Positions 28,880 through 39,168 of a stretch of DNA of 64,000 nucleotides are shown here, in pieces. The DNA comes from an uncultured bacterium (lineage in GTDB: Bacteria; Planctomycetota; UBA1135; GCA-002686595), in assembly GCA_937905825.1 (NCBI GenBank), contig CALCXM010000053.1, positions 1-64,000 of the forward strand, read 5' to 3'. How positions within the stretch are numbered: the stretch's first letter is position 1; each line of letters opens with the position of its first letter. A program made the translations under genes and the position numbers. The notes below the pieces were generated by a model, which was not told where the DNA came from, did not search any database, and saw only the letters and a list, made by a program, of their open reading frames with translations.

Positions 28880-30643
28880 ATGCAGAACTCTATTCTAATC
28901 GTATCGGTGGCAGCCCTCGTTGCCTCCGCACCACTCTCCGCGGCGCCTTCGCAAGTTCGGGTGGGACCGCCGATCCGCATCGACCAGACAGCGGGACAAC
29001 ATCCATCCAGCGAAACATCACAGGCGACCTCTCCCGCCAATCCGCTCGTGGGCATCTGCGGTTGGAACGATTTCAGCCCGACCGGAACGCGCTCGATTTT
29101 CGGGGTCACTCGGGACGGCGGTGAAAGCTGGGCAGAGTCGATCGTTCGCCCAGCGCTGCCCTTCCAAAGCCCAGCAGAGGGAGATCCGATGACCGCCTAC
29201 GATCCGCGCACGGGCACCCTGTGGGCCGGGGCAATCTCCTTCGGGGCCAACGGCGGAGTGTATTGTGCCCGACTGGAGCCGGGTCAAAGCAGCTTCCAGC
29301 CTTCCAAAATGATTCAAGTGGCGTCTGGAACAGACAAGGGTTGGATGGCCGCTGGTCCCGACCCAACGGATCCGCTCAAGACGCGCGTCTACGCTGCCTA
29401 CAACTTCGGTGTGGCCCACTCTGCGGACATGGGAGATACGTGGCAAGGACCGGTGGCGCTTGGACCTGGCGTCGGCTTCTTGCCAAGAACGGGCCCGAGT
29501 GGAGAGCTCTACGTCGCGTTCTGGGACTTCGGTAGCAAGCACATCCTGCGCCGCAGTTTCGACGGGGGCCTGACCTTTGGTCCTCCCATCACGATTGCCG
29601 ATCGCATGGACGTTTATGGTGCACAGAACAACACCGCGATTCCCGGCGCTTTCCGAGCCCCCTCCCTGCAAGGCCTCGCTGTAGATCAAAACTCCGGCCA
29701 GCTCTACTTCGTTTACTTCGACACGACCAGTCAGTCGGGAACTCAGCGGGACGTCGACGTTTACCTGACGAAGTCTGCGGACCAAGGGGCCACCTGGTCT
29801 GTGCCGACCATCGTCAATGGCGACTCGCAGCTCGAGCAAGATCAGTTCTTTCCTTGGATCGAGGTCGACGAGGATGGAGGGCTGCACGTGCTCTTCAACG
29901 ACACGCGCCACCATGCACAAGTGGATGAAGCTCAAGGCGCACTGCTTGATTCGTACTACGCCTACTCAGATGACGCGGGAAGCACTTGGGCGGAACAGCG
30001 CCTGACGCCCAGCTCCTGGGATTCGCAAGACGCGCTACTTGGGGGCGGGTTCAACTTTGGCTACATCGGTGACTACCTCGGACTCTCCGTTGGCGGAGGT
30101 CGAGCCTTGCCCACCTACGTTACCGCCAGTCCCGCAACGGGTAGCGACATCATGACCAACGTGATCCTGCACGGTCCTGCACAGGTCGTTTGCCTTGGCC
30201 TGCTTTGCCCTTGCGGCAATGACGATCCGAGGGCTGGCTGCGGCAACAACGGGAACGATGGTCAATCCTCCACGGGCGCCAGCATGCAGGGCTCGGGCAG
30301 CCCATCCGTGGCCCTTGACGATCTGGTGATCGAAGTTGCAGGTCTCGCGCCCAATCAGTTCAGCTTGATCTTTGCCGCCCAAGGTCTAGGCTCCTCCACC
30401 ATCGGCGATGGCCACTTCTGCCTCGGGGGACCGCTCAAGCGCTACCCAATTCTGCAAGCGGACTCAGCCGGTGCCTACCAGTTCGGCCCCGGACAAGTGG
30501 TCGCTCTTGCGCGCAGCGCGCCGAGCCCCTTTGGACCGCAACCCGGCGAAACCTGGTACTACCAAGCGATCTACCGGGACACAGCGGGCCCGTGCAACAC
30601 GGGGTTCAACGTGACCAGCGCCGTGTCTGTGCTCTGGGAGTAG
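28880..30643 (+). CDS. secreted BNR/sialidase-like propeller protein with planctomycete C-terminal domain
   Basis: This protein has 587 residues from the ATG at 28880; a GTG at 28868 is possible, but the ATG begins the signal peptide (MQNSILIVSVAALVASAPLSAA). Residues about 30-430 carry BNR-type Asp-box-like repeats (TRDGGESWAES, SADMGDTWQG, SADQGATWSVP, SDDAGSTWAEQ), indicating a beta-propeller as in exo-sialidases, though catalytic residues cannot be assigned. The last 150 residues form a C-terminal domain (CPCGNDDPRAGCGNN, SVALDDL, DGHFCLGGPLKRY, YYQAIYRD, GFNVTSA). This domain is shared with the proteins at 44551 and 53738 and is probably involved in surface attachment or sorting. Confidence 0.8.
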   Translation: MQNSILIVSVAALVASAPLSAAPSQVRVGPPIRIDQTAGQHPSSETSQATSPANPLVGICGWNDFSPTGTRSIFGVTRDGGESWAESIVRPALPFQSPAEGDPMTAYDPRTGTLWAGAISFGANGGVYCARLEPGQSSFQPSKMIQVASGTDKGWMAAGPDPTDPLKTRVYAAYNFGVAHSADMGDTWQGPVALGPGVGFLPRTGPSGELYVAFWDFGSKHILRRSFDGGLTFGPPITIADRMDVYGAQNNTAIPGAFRAPSLQGLAVDQNSGQLYFVYFDTTSQSGTQRDVDVYLTKSADQGATWSVPTIVNGDSQLEQDQFFPWIEVDEDGGLHVLFNDTRHHAQVDEAQGALLDSYYAYSDDAGSTWAEQRLTPSSWDSQDALLGGGFNFGYIGDYLGLSVGGGRALPTYVTASPATGSDIMTNVILHGPAQVVCLGLLCPCGNDDPRAGCGNNGNDGQSSTGASMQGSGSPSVALDDLVIEVAGLAPNQFSLIFAAQGLGSSTIGDGHFCLGGPLKRYPILQADSAGAYQFGPGQVVALARSAPSPFGPQPGETWYYQAIYRDTAGPCNTGFNVTSAVSVLWE

Positions 30644-30820
30644 AGGGTTCCAAGCCGTCTATGGCAGAGCCCACTTTGAATTGAAGCTCTACCCCACGGA
30701 CGACGCCACGCTGGAGCTTTGCGCTTGTGCGAACTCACGGCGCCGCGTATGACCTAGGGGAACTGCGATTAGCCAGGTGCAAATAGCGCGCCCCTCGCGA
30801 GGACACGAGCCCCAGTCAAT

Positions 30821-33800
30821 GTGAACAAGCCACTTCTTATTCTCCCCTTGCTCCTAGTGCTCGGAGTCGGTTGCTCGGCGACGGCTCCCACCGCCGACGG
30901 AACGTCTAGCGATCCCAATGCTTTATCTGTTGTGTTCGGAACGCGCAATCAGATCATGGATCTCACGATCAGCGCCGATGGAACCCACGCGCTCGCGGCC
31001 GGGGCCTACGGTTCCATCAAGCTCTGGGATCTTAGATCGGGCCTGCTCATCAGGACCTATCGAGGCCACGTGGAATCCGTAACGGGCACGTGCTTCTCCC
31101 CCGACGGCAAGCACTTCGCCTCGGCTAGTTGGGATGGAACGGCACGCATCTGGGACTTGACGAGTTCGCGAGCCACTTTGGTCCTCGACCACAGCAAAGC
31201 CCTCGGTGGCGGCGATTCGTCGGTGTCTAGCATGTTGCTCAGCAGCGTTGCGTACCACCCGAACGGCCGTGAGTTGGCCGTTGGGACGGAGTACGGGAAG
31301 GTTCATGTCTGGAGCCTCCCAGACGGGAAAGCGAAGCATGTCTTCCGGGGCCTATCAGGCTGCGTGTATCCACTCCACTACCGCGGCTCCCTCCATGAAC
31401 TGCACGCCTTCACACCGGGAAGAGCCCAGGATCCCGAGCACGTCGCTTGGAACACGGAGACGGGTCAAGAGGTCGTGTCCGATCAAGGACGCGGGGAGTT
31501 CCCGCCGCACCTCACCCCCGATGGCAAGACTCTAGCCGTCAACGACTTCTCGGAGATCAAGCTTCTTGACTACGCGTCCAGAGAAGAACGGTTCAGCCTG
31601 AAGTTGGATAAGGGCTGGAGCTACATGAGCATGAAGTTCTCCGTGGATGGAAAGTTCCTCGTTGCCGGAGCCGTGGACTCTCGCGAGTTCAACGAGGACT
31701 GGCCCGTCAAGCTCGACATGTGGAATGTGGAGACTGGTGAGAAGGTCCACTCGTTCCAGACCAAAGAGTTCTACTCGGGGTACTACGACCGCAAGCTCTC
31801 GTTTTGTTTCTCAGCGGATGGGACGCGCATCTTGGGCTCTGGCAGGGACTCGATTCACATCTGGAGTCTTTCCAACTTCCAGCTACTCCGAAGCATTCGT
31901 CCGCGGGGCACTTGGGTGCTCGCCTCAGCGATGACCCGGGATGGCTCCATGCTCGCCACATCGGCGAACGAACAGATCCGCCTCTGGAATCTGAAGGGCA
32001 GCACAGAGGTGAAGACCTTGCGGGGGCACACCGAGAACGTGAATGCAATGGCCCTCATGTACGACGGGAAACGCCTCGTCTCTGGCTCCAAGGATGGTGT
32101 TGTGAACGTTTGGAGTACAGCCACCGGGAATCTGATGAAGTCCTTTGTGCCCTCTGGGTCCGCGGTCATCGACATTTGCTTCATCGGCAAGAGCCGCTCC
32201 TTCCTCGTGAAAGATTGGCGCGGAGTCGTCAGCAAATGGAACACCAAGGGGGAGAAGTCGCCGCTCGTTGCGGAACTCCCCGAGGAAGCGAGTGTCGGTC
32301 TTGCCATCTACCCGAATGGTGACTTCGCACTCGCCGCAGCGGGCGGCTTGGCGAGTCGCATCAATTTGAAAACCATGGAGAACGAGGAGCTCTTCCGAAG
32401 ACAAGGAACGGCCATGACGGCTTTGGCCATCTCGCCCGATGGACGGGTCGCCGCGAGCGCTGCGCAAAGGGGTCGTTTCAATGACTTCGCGCCGACCTCA
32501 CACCTGTCCCTGATCGACCTAGAGACGGGCAAGAAGCGACACGAACTAGAGGGACACGAGCGTGAAGTGAGTTCGCTCTCCTTCCACCCGGACGGCAAGA
32601 CATTGGCCTCTGCAAGCTATGACGGCCTGATTCGGCTTTGGAATACGTCGTCGGGAGCACAACTTGCGACTCTTGACGGGCACTCTGCGGAGGTCACGAG
32701 TGTGGAGTACTCCGCCAACGGAGAACGCCTGCTCAGCTCGGGCCAGGACGGTCGTGCCATTCTTTGGGACGTGAAGACCAGAACTCCGCTGATGACCTTC
32801 CTGGTCTTCGACGGAGAGGACTGGGCCATGGTTCGGCCGGATAACTACTACTGGGCCAGTCGTGGTGCGCTTGGTGAGATCGGCTTTCGCAAAGGACTCG
32901 AAGTCGCCCCGTTCGAACAATTCGATCTCGTCTACCACCGCCCTGACCTCGTCGCTAGAACCCTTGGAGCGGGAGATCCCAAGCGCATTGAGATGTACGC
33001 TTCCGCCTACAAAAAGCGAATTGAGAAGATGGACCTCGGCCGCCAGGTCGGGTCCATCCCGTCCGAGGCGCCTCACGTCGAGATCCAAAACGTGGACAGC
33101 CTGCCCTACACCACGGACCTGCGAGAGCTGACGCTCAACCTGAGGGCCTTCGACGCCGGAACGCCCTTGGACCGCATCAACGTTTGGATCAACGGAGTTC
33201 CCCTCCACGGTCGCTTGGGACTGAGAGTGGAAGGCAACGCACGCGAGGTGCTACGCACGGTTCCAATCGAGCTATCACCTGGCAACAACAAGATTCAGGT
33301 GACGGCTCTCAATGCCGCCGGAATCGAGTCGATCCGGCAGACAACTCAAGTCGTCTACACCGGACCGAGTCGCGCGCCCGAGCTTCACGTCTTCGCCATC
33401 GGAGTTTCGAGTTACACGGATTCCCAGTACGACTTGGACTATGCCGCCAAGGATGCCAAGGACCTAGCCCAAGCCTTCGAGACGGAGTCAGGACCCTTCG
33501 CCAAGGTCCATGTGAACTTACTCACGGACGGTGCTGCCAAGCGCGGAGCCGTCCTCGCCTGGCGGGACCTCCTGCTGAAGAGTCGCGTCGAGGACACGGT
33601 AGTGCTGTTCTTCGCTGGACACGGCATCCTCGATGCTGAGCTCGACTACTACCTCGCAACTGCTGATATGGACTTCACCACGCCGAGCTCGCGCGGGCTT
33701 GCGTACGAGGATTTAGAAGCGCTCTTGGACGGCATTCCGGCCCGGCACAAGTTGGTGCTGATCGACGCCTGCCACTCCGGGGAAGTGGACAAGGCGACGG

Positions 33801-34198
33801 ACGTCCAGAACCTAACGTTCAACTCGGCGGAGGGCACGATTACGAGCCGCGGCATTCAGGTGGTCGGGGAAACGCAGAAGACCGTGGGCCTCGACCTGTC
33901 CTTCGACCTGATGAAGGAACTCTTCGCCGACCTACGGCGCGGAACGGGGGCCGTGGTGATCTCCTCCGCGGGCGGCAGCGAATTCGCTTTGGAGTCGGAC
34001 GCCTGGCACAACGGCGTGTTCACCTACTCGGTGCTCGAGGGGCTCCAGAGTGGCGGCGCGGATGCGGACGGCGACGGCGTGGTGCTCGTGTCCGAGCTCC
34101 GCGACCATGTAGTCGAGAAGGTGCGCTCCCTGACCAAGGGAGCGCAAACCCCGACAGCGCGCCGCGTGAACCTAGACTTGGATTTCCAAGTGCACTAG
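30821..34198 (+). CDS. lipoprotein with WD40 repeats and C-terminal caspase-like (peptidase C14) domain
   Basis: This 1125-residue protein starts at a GTG (30821) and has a lipobox LGVGC (Cys18). WD40 repeats span about residues 40-650 with clear units (GHVESVTGTCFSPDGKHFAS, LWNTSSGAQLATLDGHSAEV). The linker ASRGALGEIGF and EQFDLVYHRPDLV matches that of the paralogue at 252. The caspase-like domain begins LHVFAIGVSSYTDS, with His934 in FAGHG and Cys984 in DACHSG. It is probably an active protease tethered to the envelope. The two paralogues have diverged strongly in the propeller but keep the catalytic dyad. A strong hairpin follows the gene. Confidence 0.9.
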   Translation: MNKPLLILPLLLVLGVGCSATAPTADGTSSDPNALSVVFGTRNQIMDLTISADGTHALAAGAYGSIKLWDLRSGLLIRTYRGHVESVTGTCFSPDGKHFASASWDGTARIWDLTSSRATLVLDHSKALGGGDSSVSSMLLSSVAYHPNGRELAVGTEYGKVHVWSLPDGKAKHVFRGLSGCVYPLHYRGSLHELHAFTPGRAQDPEHVAWNTETGQEVVSDQGRGEFPPHLTPDGKTLAVNDFSEIKLLDYASREERFSLKLDKGWSYMSMKFSVDGKFLVAGAVDSREFNEDWPVKLDMWNVETGEKVHSFQTKEFYSGYYDRKLSFCFSADGTRILGSGRDSIHIWSLSNFQLLRSIRPRGTWVLASAMTRDGSMLATSANEQIRLWNLKGSTEVKTLRGHTENVNAMALMYDGKRLVSGSKDGVVNVWSTATGNLMKSFVPSGSAVIDICFIGKSRSFLVKDWRGVVSKWNTKGEKSPLVAELPEEASVGLAIYPNGDFALAAAGGLASRINLKTMENEELFRRQGTAMTALAISPDGRVAASAAQRGRFNDFAPTSHLSLIDLETGKKRHELEGHEREVSSLSFHPDGKTLASASYDGLIRLWNTSSGAQLATLDGHSAEVTSVEYSANGERLLSSGQDGRAILWDVKTRTPLMTFLVFDGEDWAMVRPDNYYWASRGALGEIGFRKGLEVAPFEQFDLVYHRPDLVARTLGAGDPKRIEMYASAYKKRIEKMDLGRQVGSIPSEAPHVEIQNVDSLPYTTDLRELTLNLRAFDAGTPLDRINVWINGVPLHGRLGLRVEGNAREVLRTVPIELSPGNNKIQVTALNAAGIESIRQTTQVVYTGPSRAPELHVFAIGVSSYTDSQYDLDYAAKDAKDLAQAFETESGPFAKVHVNLLTDGAAKRGAVLAWRDLLLKSRVEDTVVLFFAGHGILDAELDYYLATADMDFTTPSSRGLAYEDLEALLDGIPARHKLVLIDACHSGEVDKATDVQNLTFNSAEGTITSRGIQVVGETQKTVGLDLSFDLMKELFADLRRGTGAVVISSAGGSEFALESDAWHNGVFTYSVLEGLQSGGADADGDGVVLVSELRDHVVEKVRSLTKGAQTPTARRVNLDLDFQVH

Positions 34199-34236
34199 AG
34201 CGCTACGGCTCGCGCGATGGCGGTGGTTGTCGCACC

Positions 34237-34280
34237 AATGGAATGGGGCACGAGCGGATCAACTCGTGCCCCATTCCATT
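34237..34280. terminator. 18-bp perfect hairpin between convergent genes
   Basis: aatggaatggggcacgag (34237-34254) and its exact complement (34263-34280) are separated by 8 nt. It sits between the 3' ends of the WD40-caspase gene (plus) and the propeller gene (minus). Arm ends are A/T-rich on both sides, so it can act as a bidirectional terminator. Confidence 0.8.
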
Positions 34281-34303
34281 TGCGCGCGCGAGCTGCGACC
34301 CGT

Positions 34304-35701
34304 CTAACGGCAGCGCAGGGCACTCGTCACATCTCCGTCAAGTGCCGTGAAGCTATAGACCCTGTTGATGGCGACCCCTTGCGCGCGGTTCGCAAAGCTG
34401 GGTTGCGAGGAGACCAGGGGCGAAATCAATGGGAACGTCGTCGTGCGGTCCAGACCGCAACCTGCCAGGCTGCCGCCCGGTGCCGTGCGCACAAGGAACA
34501 CGTCGCCTTCGGGGAAGCCCCATCCCCAAGTGCCGCCAAACAGGAAGCTCGAGTCCGGCATGACAACGATGGACGAACCCCAGTCGCCGGATTCGCCTTC
34601 GTAGGCCCTTTGCCAACGAAGCCCCCCCGCAGAATCCAGCTCAACAGCCCAAAGATCGTTGCTCGGGAAGCCCGCCTCCCCCACTCGACCGAGGGCCACC
34701 ACGCCACCGCCAGCGGTCTCCGCGATTGCGCTCAGGTCGCCCCACACACCATCGACGACCCGTTGCCAAAGCAGGTTTCCCTGGGCGTCAAGCACCAGAA
34801 TCCAGGGGGCGTTGCCTGATTGGGTCCAGCCCGTCGTGCGCGCTGCAATCGCGTAGCCGCCGCCGGAGAGTTCGATGATGGAGTTGCCTTGATCACAGTC
34901 GCTTCCGCCATAGGTCCTCTGCCACTGGACAGTCCCTGCCGCGTCGAGCTTCATGAACCACACGTCCTCGCAACCCGCGCCAGAAGAGACGGTCCAACCC
35001 ACGATCGCGAAACCACCGTCCGAGGTGGCCGTGATCGACTGCACGTGTTCCGAAACACCGGCGAGGTATTCGTATTGCCAGTCGACGGCTCCCGAAGCAG
35101 AGAGGCGCACGATGTAAGCCGCCTGGGGCGGTTGATCATCCACGCTCGTCGCACCGGCGATGATCCAAGCACCGGAGCTAAGCTCCACCACGTCTAGAAT
35201 CGAGAAGCGACCGAATCCAGGAACCGTGAACCCCCGTTGCCAAAGTGGGTTGCCCTCGCGATCGACCCGTGCCACCCACCCATCGTGTTTCATGTACAGG
35301 TCATCCACGATGCGTCCCGTGAAGAGTGCGCCGCCGTCTGCCGCCAACCCGGCACCATCGACGGGACTCCCAAAGCCAGGGATCGTTTGGTTGCGCAAGA
35401 GGCTCTGACTGTTCAGGTCACCATTCCCCGGACTCATCCTCATGAGCAGGCCCGCGGCATTGGACGTTCCTGGGGAGGAGCCATAGCCTGCGACACGGAT
35501 CCCACCGTTTGGTTCGAATCTCATGTCGAAGACGCCCTCATGGGGGGAGTGACTTCCGTAGGTCCGGACCCATGAGCGGATGGAGGGACTGCTGGCGGCT
35601 TGTCCTGCCGCCGCCGTAGGAATGCCTTGGGCAATGCACAGAGTGGGGAGCAGAGCACAAGCAGCGATGGATAGCCGGGCCCGTCGATTGAAATGGATCA
35701 T
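34304..35701 (-). CDS. secreted beta-propeller protein
   Basis: This 465-residue protein starts at 35701 with MIHFNRRARLSIAACALLPTLCIAQ, a signal peptide; the 31 codons upstream are not signal-like. The mature part consists of about seven repeats of the kind W-Q-R-T-Y-G-G-S followed by a gap and G-G-Y-A-I-A (WQRTYGGSDCDQGNSIIEL, LLWQRVVDGVWGDLSAIA, LRWQRAYEGESGDWGSSIV). This pattern is known from secreted PQQ-like or delta-60-type propellers without enzyme residues. The C-terminal 60 residues lack the CPCGN-type domain of its neighbours. Probable adhesion or binding; function unknown. Confidence 0.8.
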   Translation of the reverse strand: MIHFNRRARLSIAACALLPTLCIAQGIPTAAAGQAASSPSIRSWVRTYGSHSPHEGVFDMRFEPNGGIRVAGYGSSPGTSNAAGLLMRMSPGNGDLNSQSLLRNQTIPGFGSPVDGAGLAADGGALFTGRIVDDLYMKHDGWVARVDREGNPLWQRGFTVPGFGRFSILDVVELSSGAWIIAGATSVDDQPPQAAYIVRLSASGAVDWQYEYLAGVSEHVQSITATSDGGFAIVGWTVSSGAGCEDVWFMKLDAAGTVQWQRTYGGSDCDQGNSIIELSGGGYAIAARTTGWTQSGNAPWILVLDAQGNLLWQRVVDGVWGDLSAIAETAGGGVVALGRVGEAGFPSNDLWAVELDSAGGLRWQRAYEGESGDWGSSIVVMPDSSFLFGGTWGWGFPEGDVFLVRTAPGGSLAGCGLDRTTTFPLISPLVSSQPSFANRAQGVAINRVYSFTALDGDVTSALRCR

Positions 35702-36089
35702 GGTACTAGCTCCACACTGGAGCGTTCGTGGTGGAAGGAGTGAACGGGGAAGGGGCTGTGTGCGGAGTCGGGCAACTCCATCGTTCATCACCACGTGCGA
35801 AGTGGGGTCAAATCATTTTGTAAAAGGCCAGCCGGGGCAGCGCGCACCAAACGGTTCAGCCGAAGTTTGGAAGTGCATGGATGCTCGTGCCCGTTTTGAG
35901 TCCAGTTTCGGTAAACGCTATGTGAACCCGAAGGAGTCGCATGATCACGGATGAAGCGCAGGCACCCATCCCCCGCGAGCAACCCGATTCACTGGATCGT
36001 CACGGCTCCTAGCCTCTCCTACGTCCTAGGACGAGATGAGTCGCTGCGGCGCAGGATCAACGAGGGATGCGCTCCCGAATGTGCTCGAC
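35702..36089. other. 388-bp intergenic region
   Basis: It lies between two minus-strand genes. There is no credible gene. It probably holds the promoter of the propeller gene and the 3' end of the DUF5610-like transcript; no strong hairpin was seen. Confidence 0.45.
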
Positions 36090-36620
36090 CTAAGAGTCGG
36101 AGCCAAACAGTTTCGAGCTCATCTCCGCAAACCAATCGTCCAGGCGCCCGTGAAGCACACTCAAGGTTTCCTCGATGGCGCCATCCATTTCCTCGCTCAT
36201 GGAGTCCGTGGACTGCAACATTTCGCGGGCCTGTCCGACGCCCTCGCCAATGCCCTCGCGAACCTTCGCGATGAACTCTTCAAAGCCCGCTTCGGTCATG
36301 TCCGGATGCGAACGCTGGTAGGCCTCGAAGATGGACTCGGTGACCCCCTTGAAGATCGTCCCGGCCACCTGTCGCGCACTGGCACCCGAGGGGTACAGGG
36401 CCGATTCTTCCGGGGCCGCCTCCTCTGCCTTCGAGACCGGAAAGGCCTCCGCGAGCTTGTCCATCACGAACTTCTCCATGGCCTCGAGGCTCTGGAGCTG
36501 GCTTGGATTGGAGATGGACACTTGATCCGTTCGCTTGCCCGCAACGGCCTGGGGCGCGTGCACGGGCTGGCTCGGGAGCAGGCTCTTCAGATTCTGGTTG
36601 GTTTGGATATTGCGGATCAC
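36090..36620 (-). CDS. DUF5610-like protein
   Basis: This 176-residue soluble protein appears to start at a GTG (36620); an AAGGTGAG ribosome binding site lies about 6 nt upstream and supports it. The C-terminal half has the pattern I associate with DUF5610: EEFIAKVREGIGEGVGQAREML, here split as EEFIAKVREG and IGEGVGQAREML, then EMDGAIEETLSVLHGRLDDW. The N-terminal part is polar and rich in Gln/Ala. DUF5610 is uncharacterised. There are no membrane segments and no neighbouring gene that suggests a pathway. Confidence 0.7.
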   Translation of the reverse strand: MIRNIQTNQNLKSLLPSQPVHAPQAVAGKRTDQVSISNPSQLQSLEAMEKFVMDKLAEAFPVSKAEEAAPEESALYPSGASARQVAGTIFKGVTESIFEAYQRSHPDMTEAGFEEFIAKVREGIGEGVGQAREMLQSTDSMSEEMDGAIEETLSVLHGRLDDWFAEMSSKLFGSDS

Positions 36621-37084
36621 GGCACTCTCACCTTCTCTAAATAGCTGTGCAGATGGCTAGCCGGGTTGTCGGAGGGCACGCGCAGAGCATGACTGATAAC
36701 CCCGTAATCTTAGGGTTTTCGTCAAATACCGTGAACGCTCCACCCGCCAACCCGCTTCTGCGTGCGGAACGACCTAAATCACTTCCCGGCCAACTCGCTC
36801 TTTAGACAAAGCCCACGAAGCCCAGCGAGCCATGGAACTTCCTTCCCAGCCGGCGCCCTAGGCTACCCCCCCGGTCCACGACCCGAGGTCCCGGAGCTCT
36901 GCGACCACAGAGGCGCAGCGCCTACCCACCTGCTCCCTAGCTTGATCTCCCGAGGTGGCGATCCCGGTGCGGGAGTGGCCATTGGATCTGCCCATCAAGT
37001 TCCTCAGCAGCGCAGGCCGGAGATGCAAGCTATGTATGATAGGCATCGGATGGACCGCGGTTCCTCAGAGCGACCTGAGCCGCA
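36621..37084. other. 464-bp intergenic region
   Basis: It lies between the chromate transporter 3' end and the DUF5610-like gene start. A short stem AACCC/GGGTT lies at 36697-36716. The plus-strand open frame at 36762-37235 is Arg/Pro-rich, has no domain and is not considered a gene. Confidence 0.45.
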
Positions 37085-38455
37085 TCAAAGAGCCAGCGCA
37101 TGCCACGCCGCGCCAGCCAGGACTCCCACGAAGAGTGTCGGTAGCATGCCTACTTTGAAGCGGAACATGGCGACGAAGGCAGCGATTGCGATCAGCACGG
37201 CCGCGGGGTCGATCGTTGACCAGTTGGGAAGGTAGAAGCGAACGGCAAGCCAGTGTCCCTCTTCGACCTCGGCGAAGAGCGTGTGCAAGGAGAACCAAAC
37301 GGCGAGATTCAAGATGACTCCCACGACGGCGGCGGTGATCGCCGAGAGGGCGCTCGTCAGTGCCTTGTTGCCGCGCAGGGACTCGATGTAGGGCGCGCCG
37401 AGGAAGATCCACAGGAAGCAGGGGGCGAAGGTCACCCAGGTGACGACAACGGATCCAATGACACCCGCGAGCATCGGGTCGAGGGTTCCCGGGTTGCGGT
37501 AGGCGGCCATGAAGCCGACGAACTGAACCACCTGAATGAGGGGTCCCGGAGTGGTCTCCGCCATTCCGAGTCCGTCGAGCATTTCACCTGGCTGCAGCCA
37601 CCCGAAGGTCTCGACCGCTTTCTGAGCGATGTAGGCGAGCACAGCGTAGGCGCCGCCGAAGGTGACGACAGCGGCCTTGCTAAAGAACGCGCCCTCCTGC
37701 ACGAAGACATGGGATGGCCCGAGGAACAGGGCCAGCAAGCCTAGGGGCACCAACCAGATTGCCAACCAGAGGGTGGCGACGCGTACAGCTCTGCCGAGAC
37801 TTGGGCGCACGGAGGTCGACGCTTCGTCCCCCAAAGCGGGGGCGCCCTCGCCTGCATTGCCGTGGCCGACTGCCTGCGCGAAGCGGCTCGGCCACAGGCG
37901 TCCACCGACGAGACCAACGCCGGCTGCCGTGAGCACGATCATCGGGAAGGGCACCTCCAAGAAGAAGATCGCGACGAACGACAGTGCCGCAAGCAGCACC
38001 ATCGATCCGTTCTTCAGCGCTCGCCGCCCGATGCGCATCACCGCTTCGAGCACGACCGCCATCACAGCTGGCTTCAGGCCATAGAGGATCGCATCGACAA
38101 AGGTGACCCCTTGAAAGCCCGCGTAGAGCACGCTCAGCAGAAGAATCGCCAGGAACCCCGGCAACACGAACAGGCAACCGGCGACCATCCCCCCTCGCCA
38201 TCCATGCAGCAACCAGCCGATGTAGGTGGCGAGCTGCTGCGCCTCGGGGCCGGGAAGCAACATGCAGTAATTGAGCGCGTGCAGAAAGCGGCTCTCGCTG
38301 ATCCACTTCTTCTCCTCAACCAGGATGCGGTGCATCACGGCGATCTGACCCGCGGGACCACCAAAGCTGAGCAAGGCGACGCGCGTCCAAACGCGTAGGG
38401 CTTCGCCAAAGGGCACCGGGGCATTGTCAGAGATCGGGAGTGGTCCTGTAGCCAT
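37085..38455 (-). CDS. chrA: chromate transporter, ChrA/CHR family
   Basis: This 456-residue membrane protein starts at 38455 (MATGPLPISDNAPVPFGEAL). It has the two-domain CHR layout: LLSFGGPAGQIAVMH and LLPGPEAQQLATYIGW in the first half, then VTFGGAYAVLAYIAQ and ETTPGPLIQVVQFVGF in the second. About ten hydrophobic segments are visible. Family members export chromate by proton antiport; a role in sulfate or other oxyanion traffic cannot be excluded. No chrB-like regulator is adjacent. Confidence 0.93.
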   Translation of the reverse strand: MATGPLPISDNAPVPFGEALRVWTRVALLSFGGPAGQIAVMHRILVEEKKWISESRFLHALNYCMLLPGPEAQQLATYIGWLLHGWRGGMVAGCLFVLPGFLAILLLSVLYAGFQGVTFVDAILYGLKPAVMAVVLEAVMRIGRRALKNGSMVLLAALSFVAIFFLEVPFPMIVLTAAGVGLVGGRLWPSRFAQAVGHGNAGEGAPALGDEASTSVRPSLGRAVRVATLWLAIWLVPLGLLALFLGPSHVFVQEGAFFSKAAVVTFGGAYAVLAYIAQKAVETFGWLQPGEMLDGLGMAETTPGPLIQVVQFVGFMAAYRNPGTLDPMLAGVIGSVVVTWVTFAPCFLWIFLGAPYIESLRGNKALTSALSAITAAVVGVILNLAVWFSLHTLFAEVEEGHWLAVRFYLPNWSTIDPAAVLIAIAAFVAMFRFKVGMLPTLFVGVLAGAAWHALAL

Positions 38456-38839
38456 GAACACGTTTCTACCACAAGCATGTTGCGGGAGAATCGTCAATCC
38501 AGGACCGGACGAGGTGGCTCACTCAAGTCCTGAACTCCGGCCGAGGGAACTCCCCCAATCGACTCCTCAGCCCCCGCCCAAATGGCATGCAGCCACGCGC
38601 CTTGCCTTTCCGCAATAGGACGGAACGGCACGTGCCCAGCCCCCCCGGCAGACGCGCGTTCCCCTTTGCACTTCGTGAATTCAGCGTCCCCGAAAACCCG
38701 TGTCGAGCCCAGCCAACGCCTCGCCAGTGGAAGCGCTAGGGCGAAGATCACTCTTCGTGCACGGAAAGAGCTGTCCCTCGATCTATACTCGCCGCGATTG
38801 AAGGGCAGCCCGCAGCAGGTCGCGGCACAACAAAACACC
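38456..38839. other. 384-bp divergent intergenic region
   Basis: It separates chrA (minus) from the VF530 gene (plus). A TATACT box at 38784-38789 lies 50 nt upstream of the VF530 start and could be a -10 element, without a good -35. Nothing else was recognised. Confidence 0.4.
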
Positions 38840-39163
38840 ATGAACGAAGATCAACCGAACAACCCCCTGCACGGAGTCACCCTCAAGGCGATCGTCGAGG
38901 ACTTGGTTGCGCGGCGTGGCTGGCAGGATCTTGGCCAGGCGGTGCGCATTCGCTGCTTCACCCACGACCCCTCGATCAATTCGAGCTTGAAGTTCCTGCG
39001 CAAGACGGAGTGGGCGCGGGTCGAGGTCGAGCAGCTGTTCGTGGCGGATCAGCAGAAGATTGAACGCAATCGCAAGCGCAACCAACGCCGGGCCGGGATG
39101 CGAGAGAATCGCGTCGAGCCTGGCGCGGAAGCGGATTCGGAGCCGAAGGACGAGCAGGACTAG
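38840..39163 (+). CDS. VF530 family (DUF2132) DNA-binding-like protein
   Basis: This 107-residue protein starts at the ATG at 38840. It begins [20 protein letters not shown], followed by [23 protein letters not shown] (split: [23 protein letters not shown]). These are the signature stretches of the small VF530 fold, which has been described as DNA-binding. The C-terminal 35 residues are an added charged tail ([14 protein letters not shown] and an acidic end). It converges with the DUF1501 gene, leaving only 5 bp between the stops. Confidence 0.88.
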   Translation: MNEDQPNNPLHGVTLKAIVEDLVARRGWQDLGQAVRIRCFTHDPSINSSLKFLRKTEWARVEVEQLFVADQQKIERNRKRNQRRAGMRENRVEPGAEADSEPKDEQD

Positions 39164-39168
39164 CCAGC

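Noticed and set aside
37085..37087. TGA followed by TGC at the end of chrA as a possible Sec-Cys motif
   Set aside because: The transporter is complete at this point, and the short in-frame continuation soon meets stops and has no family counterpart.
36762..37235. 157-codon plus-strand open frame in the intergenic region beside chrA
   Set aside because: Pro/Arg/Ser-rich, no signal or domain, partly antisense to the chrA 3' end; typical of chance frames in G+C-rich DNA.
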